From Deltaproteobacteria bacterium (GTDB lineage Bacteria > Bdellovibrionota > FAC87 > UBA2466), in the NCBI GenBank assembly GCA_016196825.1, contig JACPWY010000051.1, positions 37,294 through 101,293 of the forward strand: 64,000 nt of DNA. The letters are read 5' to 3'. Below are positions 48,759 to 58,231 of the stretch, in pieces. The notes beneath the pieces are model-generated. The model ran no database searches and was not told the DNA's origin. It saw only the letters and a program-made list of their open reading frames with translations. The first letter of the stretch is position 1, and the number at the start of each line of letters is the position of its first letter. The translations under genes were made by a program, and so were the position numbers.

Positions 48759-49205
48759 TTGAAAATCGTGGAATTATCCAAATCTCCAGTATTCCTCAAC
48801 ACGATCGTGGATTGGAATCTAATGGAGTGGCCTGAGCCTAAACGGAGTCGCGAGGACGTGATAGTGCGGATTTTCGGGGCCGGAAAGGAAGACCAGTTGC
48901 CGCAAACGTTGGTTCTCCACGAAGAGGCAGGTCCGATCGGCTATTCGACGATCCTTCTTTATGAAAAGGGACGTTCCTCTGGCCAAATCCACTGGATAGA
49001 TGCCGTCTACGTAAAGCCGGAAAAACGAAAAAGGGGACTATGGACAAAGCTCATCCTTGCCGCTGAAGGGAAGGCGAAGGCATTGGGAGCCTCGGAGGTT
49101 TTCGCCCTCACAGATATTCCCATCCTCTATCAAAAACTCAGCTGGACCATCTGCGAAACTCGAACTGGAACCGCCTCCGGTTCAGTCATGTCGAAGAAAC
49201 TTTAA
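48759..49205 (+). CDS. GNAT-family N-acetyltransferase
   Basis: IDAVYVKPEKRKRGLWTKLILAAEGKAKALGASEVFALT. Confidence 0.7.
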   Translation: MKIVELSKSPVFLNTIVDWNLMEWPEPKRSREDVIVRIFGAGKEDQLPQTLVLHEEAGPIGYSTILLYEKGRSSGQIHWIDAVYVKPEKRKRGLWTKLILAAEGKAKALGASEVFALTDIPILYQKLSWTICETRTGTASGSVMSKKL

Positions 49206-49235
49206 GAGCGTTCGCCCAATAAGATAAACCCAACG

Positions 49236-49877
49236 CTACTGCGTGAGGTAGCTTCTCATCATGCGGGTGAGCTGAGCTTTTAGCTCTTCGTCTGACATCA
49301 CGGGTTTATCAATGATGGAATGGATCTGGATGATACCCATGAAGGCGTGCACGCAGAGGAAGATCTTTTTTTGCGCGGTTTCACGATCGATGTGATTTTT
49401 TTCCACGAGAAGCTGCGCGAGGAGATCGATAGACTTTCCGCGGGCTACAATGATTTCTCCCATCTGATCGAGACGTGGGGCCTGCATAAAGAGTTCTTTC
49501 ATCAGCCCTTTCTTGCTTATGAAGAGGCAGAAGGTTCTGTCGACTAGCGTCTCTACGATCTCTTCGAAACTTTTCTCGCGCTCCTGCATGAGCAGCGCGG
49601 TGACCTCAGCGAGATGTGCCCCCAATTCGCGCTCAATAAGACTCGCGAAGATCGCTTCTTTGCCCGAAAAATATTGGTACAGCGATCCAATGCTAACCCC
49701 GGCCTTCTCAGCGATTTTGTTTGTAGTTGCGCCGGTGTAGCCAAGGGCGGGCAAAATGCGAGCAGCTGACTCCAAGATCGTGTTGAAGAGCGTTCTGGAT
49801 CGGTCTTGTGTGGGGATTTTCTTGGCTTTTTCGATCATCCTTCGCTCCCGAATGCGAGTAGCGGCTCTGTGAGCCAA
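49236..49877 (-). CDS. TetR-family transcriptional regulator
   Basis: ILESAARILPALGYTGATTNKIAEKAGVSIGSLYQYFSGKEAIFASLI. Confidence 0.9.
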   Translation of the reverse strand: MAHRAATRIRERRMIEKAKKIPTQDRSRTLFNTILESAARILPALGYTGATTNKIAEKAGVSIGSLYQYFSGKEAIFASLIERELGAHLAEVTALLMQEREKSFEEIVETLVDRTFCLFISKKGLMKELFMQAPRLDQMGEIIVARGKSIDLLAQLLVEKNHIDRETAQKKIFLCVHAFMGIIQIHSIIDKPVMSDEELKAQLTRMMRSYLTQ

Positions 49878-49908
49878 TGCCTATAGTGATTACAGGATGG
49901 AGGCAAAA

Positions 49909-50607
49909 ATGACCAACGCAATTGCAAAGTTGAAATTTGGCAAAGCCTTTTTGACGCTAATCAAGAATCCCAAGAAGACGGATAGCATCTTTGATATGGC
50001 CGATTATTTCATGGGGAAGAGGCTCGACTCCTCGGCGCTGGAAAAGCAGCTCAATATTCGACAAGAGTTTCGGCGGCTGTATGAAGAGCGATACCTGCCA
50101 GAAGTGAATGTTGTAGAGCTGGGGACGCTACCAGAGGGAACACTTGGGCGTGAGTTTGCTGATCACATGAAGCGTAACAACCTGGCTGTGGATTTTTACC
50201 GCAAGATTGAGGCAACGAATCTCATCAAGTATCTTTCGCTCAGAATGCGACAGACGCATGATATCTGGCACGTCGTGACGGGTTTCGACACTTCGCTGGC
50301 CGGTGAGCTCGGGCTCCAGGCCTTCAACTTCGCACAGATCCGATCCGGCCTTGGTGTTCTCATCATCGCTGGAGGACTTCTCCACATTCTGCGGTACGAC
50401 CCACAGAAAATGCCAGAGGTCTTCGACGCAATCGTTGAGGGCTACCTCAGCGGCAAAAAATCGGCATATCTCCCCGCGTTCAAACTCGAAGAAAACTGGA
50501 ACACTCCACTCTCCGACCTGCGTAGCCAACTGAACATTTCTTCCAGTAAGTCATGGCTGGCCGAAACAGACCAGAACCATTTCCAGAGGAAATCACGATC
50601 TAAGTAA
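49909..50607 (+). CDS. Coq4-family protein
   Basis: RMRQTHDIWHVVTGFDTSLAGELGLQAFNFAQ; ATG 49909 after GGAGG. Confidence 0.8.
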   Translation: MTNAIAKLKFGKAFLTLIKNPKKTDSIFDMADYFMGKRLDSSALEKQLNIRQEFRRLYEERYLPEVNVVELGTLPEGTLGREFADHMKRNNLAVDFYRKIEATNLIKYLSLRMRQTHDIWHVVTGFDTSLAGELGLQAFNFAQIRSGLGVLIIAGGLLHILRYDPQKMPEVFDAIVEGYLSGKKSAYLPAFKLEENWNTPLSDLRSQLNISSSKSWLAETDQNHFQRKSRSK

Positions 50608-50739
50608 GAAGAGTGCTGGGCGATGTTCTGTCGGCGAAAGAATGGCCCCGGCGCGAGGGCCAGGCCCTTTGTCCGTTATCCCATTGCCAACCTGAATCCT
50701 CGGCTCATGATCTTGACTCATCATTAACGAGGAGCATCC

Positions 50740-51198
50740 ATGCAAAGAGTCGTCTTAATTGCCGTTGGGTTTTTGGCCGTTCCCCTCTTCGCGAAAACCT
50801 ATGAATGTCAGGTCTCGCGCGAGGACTTCATCGATCTCATCGACAAGACCCACATCGTCCAAACCCAACTCGGAGCATTCACGTTCGATTCCGACAATAA
50901 GAAACCAACCCCATTTTTTGTAATCAATACCAATATTGAAAAAGCCGCTATCTTCTGCTTGGGTAACTCCGGGTGCACGGGTGGACCCGCAACCTGGGTG
51001 AGCTGTTCCTACTTTGGCGACTCTAGTTCCACGCAGGCCGCCCTCGATCAGCTTGAGGCCGGTGGGTGCCTGGAACGATGGTACCGGATCCGACCGGTAA
51101 ACAGTGCCAGCGCCGATGTTGGTGCGAATCACATTGCTCTTGAAGCGCTGCACGACTCGCGCGCCGCTTACGTTGTGGCCTGCAGGGCCAAGGGATAA
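50740..51198 (+). CDS. Small exported protein
   Basis: MQRVVLIAVGFLAVPLFAKTYECQV signal; GAGGAG RBS. Confidence 0.5.
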   Translation: MQRVVLIAVGFLAVPLFAKTYECQVSREDFIDLIDKTHIVQTQLGAFTFDSDNKKPTPFFVINTNIEKAAIFCLGNSGCTGGPATWVSCSYFGDSSSTQAALDQLEAGGCLERWYRIRPVNSASADVGANHIALEALHDSRAAYVVACRAKG

Positions 51199-51271
51199 TC
51201 ACCTCAAAACCCAATCGGCAAAGGGACGCAAACCACATAGGTTAGGTAAAGAAGCCCCCATGGGCAGACCT

Positions 51272-51291
51272 GATATTCGACTCAGGACACT
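51272..51291 (+). repeat. Dispersed 20-bp repeat copy 1 (GATATTCGACTCAGGACACT)
   Basis: 19/20 identical to 56049..56068, same orientation. Confidence 0.45.
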
Positions 51292-51420
51292 AGGAATGCC
51301 CGAGCTCCCGCGCGCTCCCGATCGTTTGCAGAATGAGTAAACGAAATGATTTCTCCTCCACTTGCTCCGAAATTCCACGTGGGTTATTGGCAGTGGTGAA
51401 TTAGATGATGGAGGCGAAAA

Positions 51421-52794
51421 ATGATGAATTCGGTGCGACAGAGTGTGCTTTTTCTATTGTTGATCTCAATCTCCGGTGTGGCCGACTCTTGTGACGACTT
51501 CAACAAGCTTTCCGGCCCAGAGAAGGTAACTTACATCCAACAAAGACAGGTAGATTCGGTTTTAACAAGGTGGTCCATGGTCCATGGGGGTGGAGGCGAT
51601 TACGATTGGTCTGGAATCGCTATCGCAAGCGGAGGCGGTGCGCGTGGGTCTGAGCACCTGAAATTTCGCTATGTCGAGGATTCATTGGGCAGTTGGGTTC
51701 TGGGTTTTTTTCGCAGAGCGCACGCCGATGTTCAGGCACTTAAAGCTACGGCAAAGTTTTTGTCACCGGACATCAGCGAGACAAAGGGTTTTCGAAGTCT
51801 CAAGCCAACCTTTACTAGAAATTGTGAGTTCTTAGAGAAGCCGGAGGTCAAAAAGGTGCACGCCCTCGGTGCTCTTTCTTGGGCTCGGATGGTTCTGTAC
51901 CCAAAACTCCGAGTTTTAGGGAAAGAAGATGTCGTTGTCGGCGAGATTGCGAATCCGTGGACAGGACTCCTGAATCCAGAAAAGAGTCCGATCACTCCGC
52001 TCTTTCTTCGATTTTCGATCGCCAACCCGATTGCAGACACGGTTTCGATCCCGACGCCGAAGGGGCGCAAGTCACTCGCGCTCGAGTTTATTCCTGGCGT
52101 CGGGATGAAGTTTATTATCCATCGACGTCGGAGCGTCGATCTCGTGGCGATGGATTCCTTGGCCGGTCAGGGCAAGAACCAGAACTTTTTTGCATACGAG
52201 TTTTCCCCTGATTTCTCGGCGCGCGCCCCAGAGGCGTATAACACTGCCGCCGGACGGGCGAAGGAAGAGATTCTAAAACGGTACAAGATGAATCCTACCA
52301 ATCACCATGTGATGGGCCTTGTGGGAAAACGTTTTGCCGAGGTGATCCCGCTCATCACGAAATTGAAAGGCCCAATCGACCCCCACTCCAATGTGGGACC
52401 GCACCCCTTCATCATGTCCATTGCCGAACTGGCAGCGGTAGATGTGGGCGGGGATGGGGTGCCGGTGGAGGATCAACGACGCCCCTGGCGCTTGGTCTTC
52501 AAACCGAAGGTGAAGACTCATAACACGGATGACCGAGCTAAACTGGTGGATTCCACCCCTTATACGCCGGGCAAACATCACACGGACTTCCGCTACAAGC
52601 TCGCCCATTTCGTACCTGGCGACACAGTTTTCGAGGTGATTGGGGAGACGAAAGCCGGGCAGCGGTACGCGCTGGGAGAAATTGTGCTTGAGACCCCCGT
52701 GGCAATGAGCGATTTCGCCGATCAACTGGTTTTTGTCCAACACCAGTTGGAGATGGGGCGTATCTCTGGGCAGACGATCGTCGATCCTCGGTAG
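51421..52794 (+). CDS. Exported protein of unknown function
   Basis: MMNSVRQSVLFLLLISISGVADSC signal; GGAGG RBS. Confidence 0.55.
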   Translation: MMNSVRQSVLFLLLISISGVADSCDDFNKLSGPEKVTYIQQRQVDSVLTRWSMVHGGGGDYDWSGIAIASGGGARGSEHLKFRYVEDSLGSWVLGFFRRAHADVQALKATAKFLSPDISETKGFRSLKPTFTRNCEFLEKPEVKKVHALGALSWARMVLYPKLRVLGKEDVVVGEIANPWTGLLNPEKSPITPLFLRFSIANPIADTVSIPTPKGRKSLALEFIPGVGMKFIIHRRRSVDLVAMDSLAGQGKNQNFFAYEFSPDFSARAPEAYNTAAGRAKEEILKRYKMNPTNHHVMGLVGKRFAEVIPLITKLKGPIDPHSNVGPHPFIMSIAELAAVDVGGDGVPVEDQRRPWRLVFKPKVKTHNTDDRAKLVDSTPYTPGKHHTDFRYKLAHFVPGDTVFEVIGETKAGQRYALGEIVLETPVAMSDFADQLVFVQHQLEMGRISGQTIVDPR

Positions 52795-52810
52795 GGTGAT
52801 TGCTGCCATG

Positions 52811-52827
52811 GTAAACGCATTGTTTAC
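52811..52827. promoter_or_regulatory. Dyad GTAAAC-GCATT-GTTTAC upstream of second TIGR02147 regulator
   Basis: Read directly; 63 nt upstream of the 52891 start. Confidence 0.5.
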
Positions 52828-52890
52828 AACGTCTTGATCCGAGAGTGGGCTCGGTGTTAGTAACGACCCCATCAAGGAAAGAGACCATCG

Positions 52891-53688
52891 ATGAGCCCAG
52901 CGGAAAAAAAACGCTCATATTTTCGGCAGTCTGAGACCCAGGAGTTCATTCGGGGGTTTCTCCTCAACGAGCTTCTCAAGAGGTGTAAGACCAACCCTAG
53001 ATACTCCTTGCGATCCTTCGCGAAGCGAATCGGTATGAGCCCGGGAATGCTTAGCCAAGTGCTCAAATCGAAGAGAAACCTCTCAGAAAAGCTCGCTCAA
53101 AGGGTGAGTAGATCCTTGGACTTCAAGCTGCCCCTTGGGGCGGCAGAATCGCTTCAGTTTAATCGACTTTTGGGTGACCATTTTAGGGTCATCACCGACT
53201 GGTACAACTTCGCCATCCTTGAACTCCTGAGCATCAAGGGCACGGATGCCGATCCGAAAGCTATCGCCAAGACTCTGCACATTTCTCCCGCTGAGGCCCA
53301 GACTGCGATAGCCTGTTTGGCGCGCTTGGGTCTGATTGAGCAGACGAAAGAGGGGAGTTGGCACAATGTCTCCGGTCACAACACAGTACTGGACGACGAG
53401 AGTGTTGCTGACGCACGTAGGCTGCAACAGATCCAGATTCTAAAGAAAGCACTGGAGGCTTTGGAAAATGTTCCTATCGCCCATCGGGACCAATCATCGA
53501 TGATCCTAGCCGTCGATAGAAAGCTGCTTCCGGAGGCTCGGCGGCGCCTCACGAAAATGCGACGGGAGCTGACCCAGTTTCTCCAGAGTCAGGGAGAAAC
53601 GAACGATGTCTATTGCCTGTCTTTCTCCTATTTTCCACTCACGACTCTTTTCGAGGCGGAGGAGCCCAATGCTAGAAAACACCATTAG
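52891..53688 (+). CDS. TIGR02147/DUF4423-family regulator
   Basis: NPRYSLRSFAKRIGMSPGMLSQVLKSKRNLSEKLAQRV; LHISPAEAQTAIACLARLGLIEQTKEGSW; same layout as the 10411..11181 protein. Confidence 0.75.
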   Translation: MSPAEKKRSYFRQSETQEFIRGFLLNELLKRCKTNPRYSLRSFAKRIGMSPGMLSQVLKSKRNLSEKLAQRVSRSLDFKLPLGAAESLQFNRLLGDHFRVITDWYNFAILELLSIKGTDADPKAIAKTLHISPAEAQTAIACLARLGLIEQTKEGSWHNVSGHNTVLDDESVADARRLQQIQILKKALEALENVPIAHRDQSSMILAVDRKLLPEARRRLTKMRRELTQFLQSQGETNDVYCLSFSYFPLTTLFEAEEPNARKHH

Positions 53689-55975
53689 AGCGAACCTGAT
53701 TCTGATTCTGCTCGGAGCTCCGCTTTTCGGGGGCCAAGAGAGTAACGGCGGCGGAATCTTGCAGCTGGCTGAGTTTCTCAATGGGCCGCCACAGGCCGCC
53801 CAGAAACCGGCCTCCCAGCCAAAATCCACGACGGGTCCGGAACGAGAAGCCATCCTCAGATCCTTTTACGGACACGCCGACTGGGGGCTTCAGATCCTCG
53901 AGTCACTTCACGCGCTCGGATACTCGTTTCATCAATGGAATCGATCCCCCCCTCTCTCACCAGAAGTGATTGCAAAGGCGCGCAGACTTCTGAAACAGCT
54001 CAAATCCAGCGATGCGATCAGTTTACAGGAAGGGCTCGTGGATAAGACCGGGCAGGAGTTGTGGGCGGTCAATCGAAAAATTTCCAGCACCATCTCGCTG
54101 AATAGCGAGCTTTGGACGCCATCCAGCCAGGGTTTTTTCGAGTCCTGTGCCCAGTTCTATCCCTTCATGGTCGATTCGCAGACTCGGCTTTTGAAAGCAC
54201 AGATCTCCCAGCTGAGCCATTGTTACAGCATGGTGACCTCCGCCATTGCCGTCCACGAGGTCTTGAGTCTTTTGGATATCGAATCAGACCGGCAGTATCC
54301 GTATTCATCGGCGCTGCTCGTCTTCCTGGGAACGCGCGAGAGCCTCAAGGGCAGTCGGTGGGAGACGCTGCTCAGTGAGCGGGAACGGGTTTTCGCTCTC
54401 GCTTCCAACAACGTGCGTAGTTTCATCGATAGATATCGGGCATACGTGGCTGACCATATGAAAGGGAAGCGGCACCCGAACTATAATCCGGAAACAGAAT
54501 TGGTCCCCTGGGTAACCGCGATACTGGCTCTCTACTCCGGATCACGCGGCGACATCGTTGATAAGCTGATTGCTAGGACAGACATCGTGGATTCATTGAA
54601 TGCCCCGCACGGCACAAGTCCCTTTGCTCTTCTGCCAGTCAGCACGGAAAGAACTGAAGCGGCGAACCCCCGGATGGCTCCCTTTCTTAGCGGAGACCCG
54701 AATTACGGAGATGTGAAACCGTTGGTCATTGCGCTCGACGATTCGCGGGCAATCTTGCTCAAGGCAATGGAGGAGCTGGGACTTGAATGGCACCGCTTTC
54801 CATCTTTCCCGAAACGGGTTTTTTATCTTCCCCAGGAGATTATGATCCGTGGACTCAACGTTAAGAGCGAATTTCTTTCTCTTGATCCTGATTACGAGAC
54901 TCCGGCGGCCGCGAGTGCCGCTGAAGCGCAAGGGCTGGTGTCTGCGATATTATCAAAGGAAAAGGAATCGCGAACTTTGGAAGGGCAGGTTGATCGGCTC
55001 GCTGCTGCCCAAGCGATCGTCGAAAAGTTATTTGCTGAAATCAGCTATTCCCGGACTGAAGCGGGTTACTCCATTCTGGTAATTGATCCTGTCGCCGGTT
55101 TGCTCAAACAGGGGGACCTGACTGCCGATGGAGAACGAAACCTCCAGGCGCGTTGGCACGAATTAAAAACTGTTGGACTCATTCTTCGCAAAATGGCCCT
55201 CAAGGAGAAGCGTCCCTTTTTGGAGCCCCGAACATTCGATCGGTTGCTTTTCATTATGAATTCTCTCAATTCCAAAGCCAGATTCCTGAATAATCAGCGA
55301 GGTGGACTCACTTTATCTTCCCGGAGGTTGCTCGACGAGACGCTGCGGTGGCTCGAAAAGACCGATCTGAAAGTGGAAGTGATAGGAGGTTTTGCGCTAA
55401 GCGATCGCAGCGGCTGCGATGACATGCCTTGGACTGTGACAGTTCCGAGTGCGCGGGGTGCCTATTTTTCGGCGGAAAATTATCTGCAGGATAGCCTGGC
55501 CCTCTACTTCTCCACCGGGACAACCCATCTCGATCACGCCGGGGTCCGTCTTCAATTTTCAAAAACCGCCGATGGCTATGTGATTACCCATTTTGGAGGC
55601 GATCCTGTCTACATGACACTAGAAAAGTTGACGAAGAAACTCGACTATTACAAGGAGTGGAAAGTTTCCAATTCTAGCTACGATCCCCCAAAGAAGAGCG
55701 CATTTTGCGATAGACTCCTGGCCTATCTTAAGAAATATCCAGGGCGTTTTTCGGAAGGGCAAAGGATCGCCGGTGTAGAACTTCAGTATGCGCAACACTT
55801 GGGGCACTGGGCGTTTTTCAGCCGCAGTTCGAAAATGCCCACGCTATTTGGAGCGAAAGGTCCCTTACCCGAGTACGTGAGAATCTCTTGGGCGCCTGGG
55901 GACACCGCGACGTTGGAAAAAGAGTTGAGCGAGCGGCGCCTGAGGTTTGTCGCTCCATTGGCAAGTCTGGACTGA
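53669..55975 (+). CDS. Large exported protein with GGG-xxxLAEF and HEVLSL motifs; partner of TIGR02147 regulator
   Basis: ATG 53669 overlaps the regulator by 20 nt; ESNGGGILQLAEF; AVHEVLSLLDIESDRQYPYSS. Confidence 0.6.
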   Translation: MLENTIRANLILILLGAPLFGGQESNGGGILQLAEFLNGPPQAAQKPASQPKSTTGPEREAILRSFYGHADWGLQILESLHALGYSFHQWNRSPPLSPEVIAKARRLLKQLKSSDAISLQEGLVDKTGQELWAVNRKISSTISLNSELWTPSSQGFFESCAQFYPFMVDSQTRLLKAQISQLSHCYSMVTSAIAVHEVLSLLDIESDRQYPYSSALLVFLGTRESLKGSRWETLLSERERVFALASNNVRSFIDRYRAYVADHMKGKRHPNYNPETELVPWVTAILALYSGSRGDIVDKLIARTDIVDSLNAPHGTSPFALLPVSTERTEAANPRMAPFLSGDPNYGDVKPLVIALDDSRAILLKAMEELGLEWHRFPSFPKRVFYLPQEIMIRGLNVKSEFLSLDPDYETPAAASAAEAQGLVSAILSKEKESRTLEGQVDRLAAAQAIVEKLFAEISYSRTEAGYSILVIDPVAGLLKQGDLTADGERNLQARWHELKTVGLILRKMALKEKRPFLEPRTFDRLLFIMNSLNSKARFLNNQRGGLTLSSRRLLDETLRWLEKTDLKVEVIGGFALSDRSGCDDMPWTVTVPSARGAYFSAENYLQDSLALYFSTGTTHLDHAGVRLQFSKTADGYVITHFGGDPVYMTLEKLTKKLDYYKEWKVSNSSYDPPKKSAFCDRLLAYLKKYPGRFSEGQRIAGVELQYAQHLGHWAFFSRSSKMPTLFGAKGPLPEYVRISWAPGDTATLEKELSERRLRFVAPLASLD

Positions 55976-56048
55976 GAGTCTATCGCAAAATCCCTTCTAC
56001 TCGGCGCGGCCAAAATGGCCGGGATGAAGCACCCGCGATTTGTAACGA

Positions 56049-56068
56049 GATATACGACTCAGGACACT
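56049..56068 (+). repeat. Dispersed 20-bp repeat copy 2 (GATATACGACTCAGGACACT)
   Basis: See 51272..51291. Confidence 0.45.
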
Positions 56069-56110
56069 CGTGCGTTATGGGTTGTTTTTGCGCACTCAGG
56101 AATCCTTTAC

Positions 56111-57376
56111 TTACTCCTTCACCCTTTCAACATCGACGTCCAGGGCCTTCAGCTTCTCGTCTAGGCGCTGGTACCCGCGGTCCAGGTGGTAGATGCGACT
56201 AATCTGCGTCGTACCCTGAGCGCACAGGGCGGCGATCACCAACGATGCACTCGCCCGAAGGTCTGTCGCCATAACAGGAGCGCCCTTGAATTGGACCGGC
56301 CCCTCAATCGTTGCGAGGTTGCGCCGAACAGATATCTTGGCGCCCATGCGGCGGAGTTCGGCGACGTGCATGAAGCGGTTTTCGAAAATTGTTTCGCGGA
56401 CGCGGCTGGTGCCTTTGGCGAGGCAGGCGACAGTCATGATCTGGGCCTGCATGTCGGTGGCAAAGAACGGGTAAGGCGCTGTTTGGACATCGATGGGGAG
56501 AAAATTATTGCCGGGCATGACCTCAATCACCGATGGGTCTGGCACTCGAATCTCAGTGCCCATCGCGCGAAAGGCGTCGAGGACCGAACTCAACTTCGAA
56601 GCGTCAGTGTTGCGAATCGTGAGGTGGCCTCTCGTTGCGACCGCAGCGGCTACCCACGTGCCGGTTTCAATTCGATCCGGAGAAATGACAATGGGACCCG
56701 GAGGTTGAGAGAGCGAGGTGCCCTCGATATCAATCACGGGTGTTCCGAGTCCCGCGATCTTGGCTCCGCACGCACGGAGCATTTCTCCCAGTGCGACCAC
56801 CTCGGGCTCGCAGGCCGCGTTCTCAATCTTGGTGTGGCCCTCAGCGAGCGTGGCGACGAATAGAATATTCTCTGTGCCCGTGACCGTGACTTGCGGAAAG
56901 ACAATGTGGGCGCCTTTGAGTTGGCCTCGCACCTTCGCGACGACATAACCCTCTTCCACATCCAACGTGACGCCAAACTGCTTCAGCGCATCGATGTGAA
57001 AGTTGACCGGCCGCGCGCCTATGGCACACCCGCCGGGAAGGCTCACGCGAGCCTCTCCAAACTTGGCGACGAGCGGCCCCAGCGCGAGGATACCGGCCCG
57101 CATTCGGCGAACGAGATCATAGGGTGCCTCTCTCTTGGTGATCGTGGGCCAAATGGTGACCCGGGCCGCCTCTTTATTCCACTCGCTCTGCGCTCCCATT
57201 GATGCCAGGAGGCTGAGGGTGGTCTCGATGTCCCAAAGCCGGGGGACATTTTCAAAAACAACCGGCTTGTCGAATAGAATAGAGCCGAACAGTAAGGGCA
57301 AGGCCGCGTTCTTCGATCCACTCACCGAAATGGCGCCGGAAAGCCGTGCAGGGCCTTTGATGCGAAGTGTGTCCAA
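56111..57376 (-). CDS. murA: UDP-N-acetylglucosamine 1-carboxyvinyltransferase
   Basis: ISVSGSKNAALPLLFGSIL; LPGGCAIGARPVNFHIDALKQFG; YPFFATDMQAQIM. Confidence 0.95.
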   Translation of the reverse strand: MDTLRIKGPARLSGAISVSGSKNAALPLLFGSILFDKPVVFENVPRLWDIETTLSLLASMGAQSEWNKEAARVTIWPTITKREAPYDLVRRMRAGILALGPLVAKFGEARVSLPGGCAIGARPVNFHIDALKQFGVTLDVEEGYVVAKVRGQLKGAHIVFPQVTVTGTENILFVATLAEGHTKIENAACEPEVVALGEMLRACGAKIAGLGTPVIDIEGTSLSQPPGPIVISPDRIETGTWVAAAVATRGHLTIRNTDASKLSSVLDAFRAMGTEIRVPDPSVIEVMPGNNFLPIDVQTAPYPFFATDMQAQIMTVACLAKGTSRVRETIFENRFMHVAELRRMGAKISVRRNLATIEGPVQFKGAPVMATDLRASASLVIAALCAQGTTQISRIYHLDRGYQRLDEKLKALDVDVERVKE

Positions 57377-58231
57377 TTAGCCCCTCACCGCCGTGACCAC
57401 CCGATCGATCCCCGAAAGATCCTGGAAGAATTCAATCTGGGTGAATCGCGTGCGTTCCAATAGATTTTGCACCGCCCAGCGCTGCTCTTCGCCGATCTCA
57501 AAAGCAATGAGCCCCTGTGGTTTCAAAAGTCTCGAGGCGCGCTCGACAAACTGCTCAATCACCTTCAGACCATCCGGCCCGCCATCCAGGGCGAGTACGG
57601 GCTCTTTTTGAACTTGTGGAGAGAGCGACGGAATCAGCTCGGAGGCGACATAGGGCGGGTTTGAGACGACAGCATCCCATTCCCAATCATTCAAAACGGC
57701 CGTGAGAAAGTTACCCTTACGGATCTGATACGTGGTGGAGTTGCCGAGGATGGAGCGGGCATTGAGCTCGGCGTAAGAAGCTGCGATGGGGCTTAGCTCC
57801 CACGCGTACCATTCCCAATCGGCCCGCTCACTCAAACAAGAGACACCGATATTTCCCGAGCCGGCCCCGAGCTCAGCAAATCTGCGATGTCCCCTCGGGC
57901 ATTTCTCCAAAATTTTTTCAACAAGGAGTTCGGTCTCGGGTCGCGGAATCAAAACACCGGGCCCAACCTGGAACGCGCCCTTCCAAAACCACTGCTCACC
58001 CGTGATGTATTGGGTGGGTTCCCCGGCGTTCGCGCGTTCCACCATGGAAGCGATGCTCTGCAGCGCTTCGCCCGCAACCGGTGCGTCGGGGTTCAGAAAA
58101 AAATCTTTGTGGGTGAGGCCGGCGGCCTTCCTAAAAAAAGCTCTCAGCTGGGACCGGGGATCATCGTTGTGACCAGGTTGTTCTTTGACTTTGGGCAGAA
58201 TCGTGTCGAAGGTTTTTGAAAGGAGTGTCAT
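57377..58231 (-). CDS. prmC: Release factor glutamine methyltransferase PrmC
   Basis: VLIPRPETELLVEKIL; DAVVSNPPYV. Confidence 0.94.
   Translation of the reverse strand: MTLLSKTFDTILPKVKEQPGHNDDPRSQLRAFFRKAAGLTHKDFFLNPDAPVAGEALQSIASMVERANAGEPTQYITGEQWFWKGAFQVGPGVLIPRPETELLVEKILEKCPRGHRRFAELGAGSGNIGVSCLSERADWEWYAWELSPIAASYAELNARSILGNSTTYQIRKGNFLTAVLNDWEWDAVVSNPPYVASELIPSLSPQVQKEPVLALDGGPDGLKVIEQFVERASRLLKPQGLIAFEIGEEQRWAVQNLLERTRFTQIEFFQDLSGIDRVVTAVRG

Noticed and set aside
56050-56068. ATACGACTCA resembles the core of a T7 promoter
   Set aside because: Only the first half matches and no phage polymerase context is seen; treated only as part of the 20-bp repeat.
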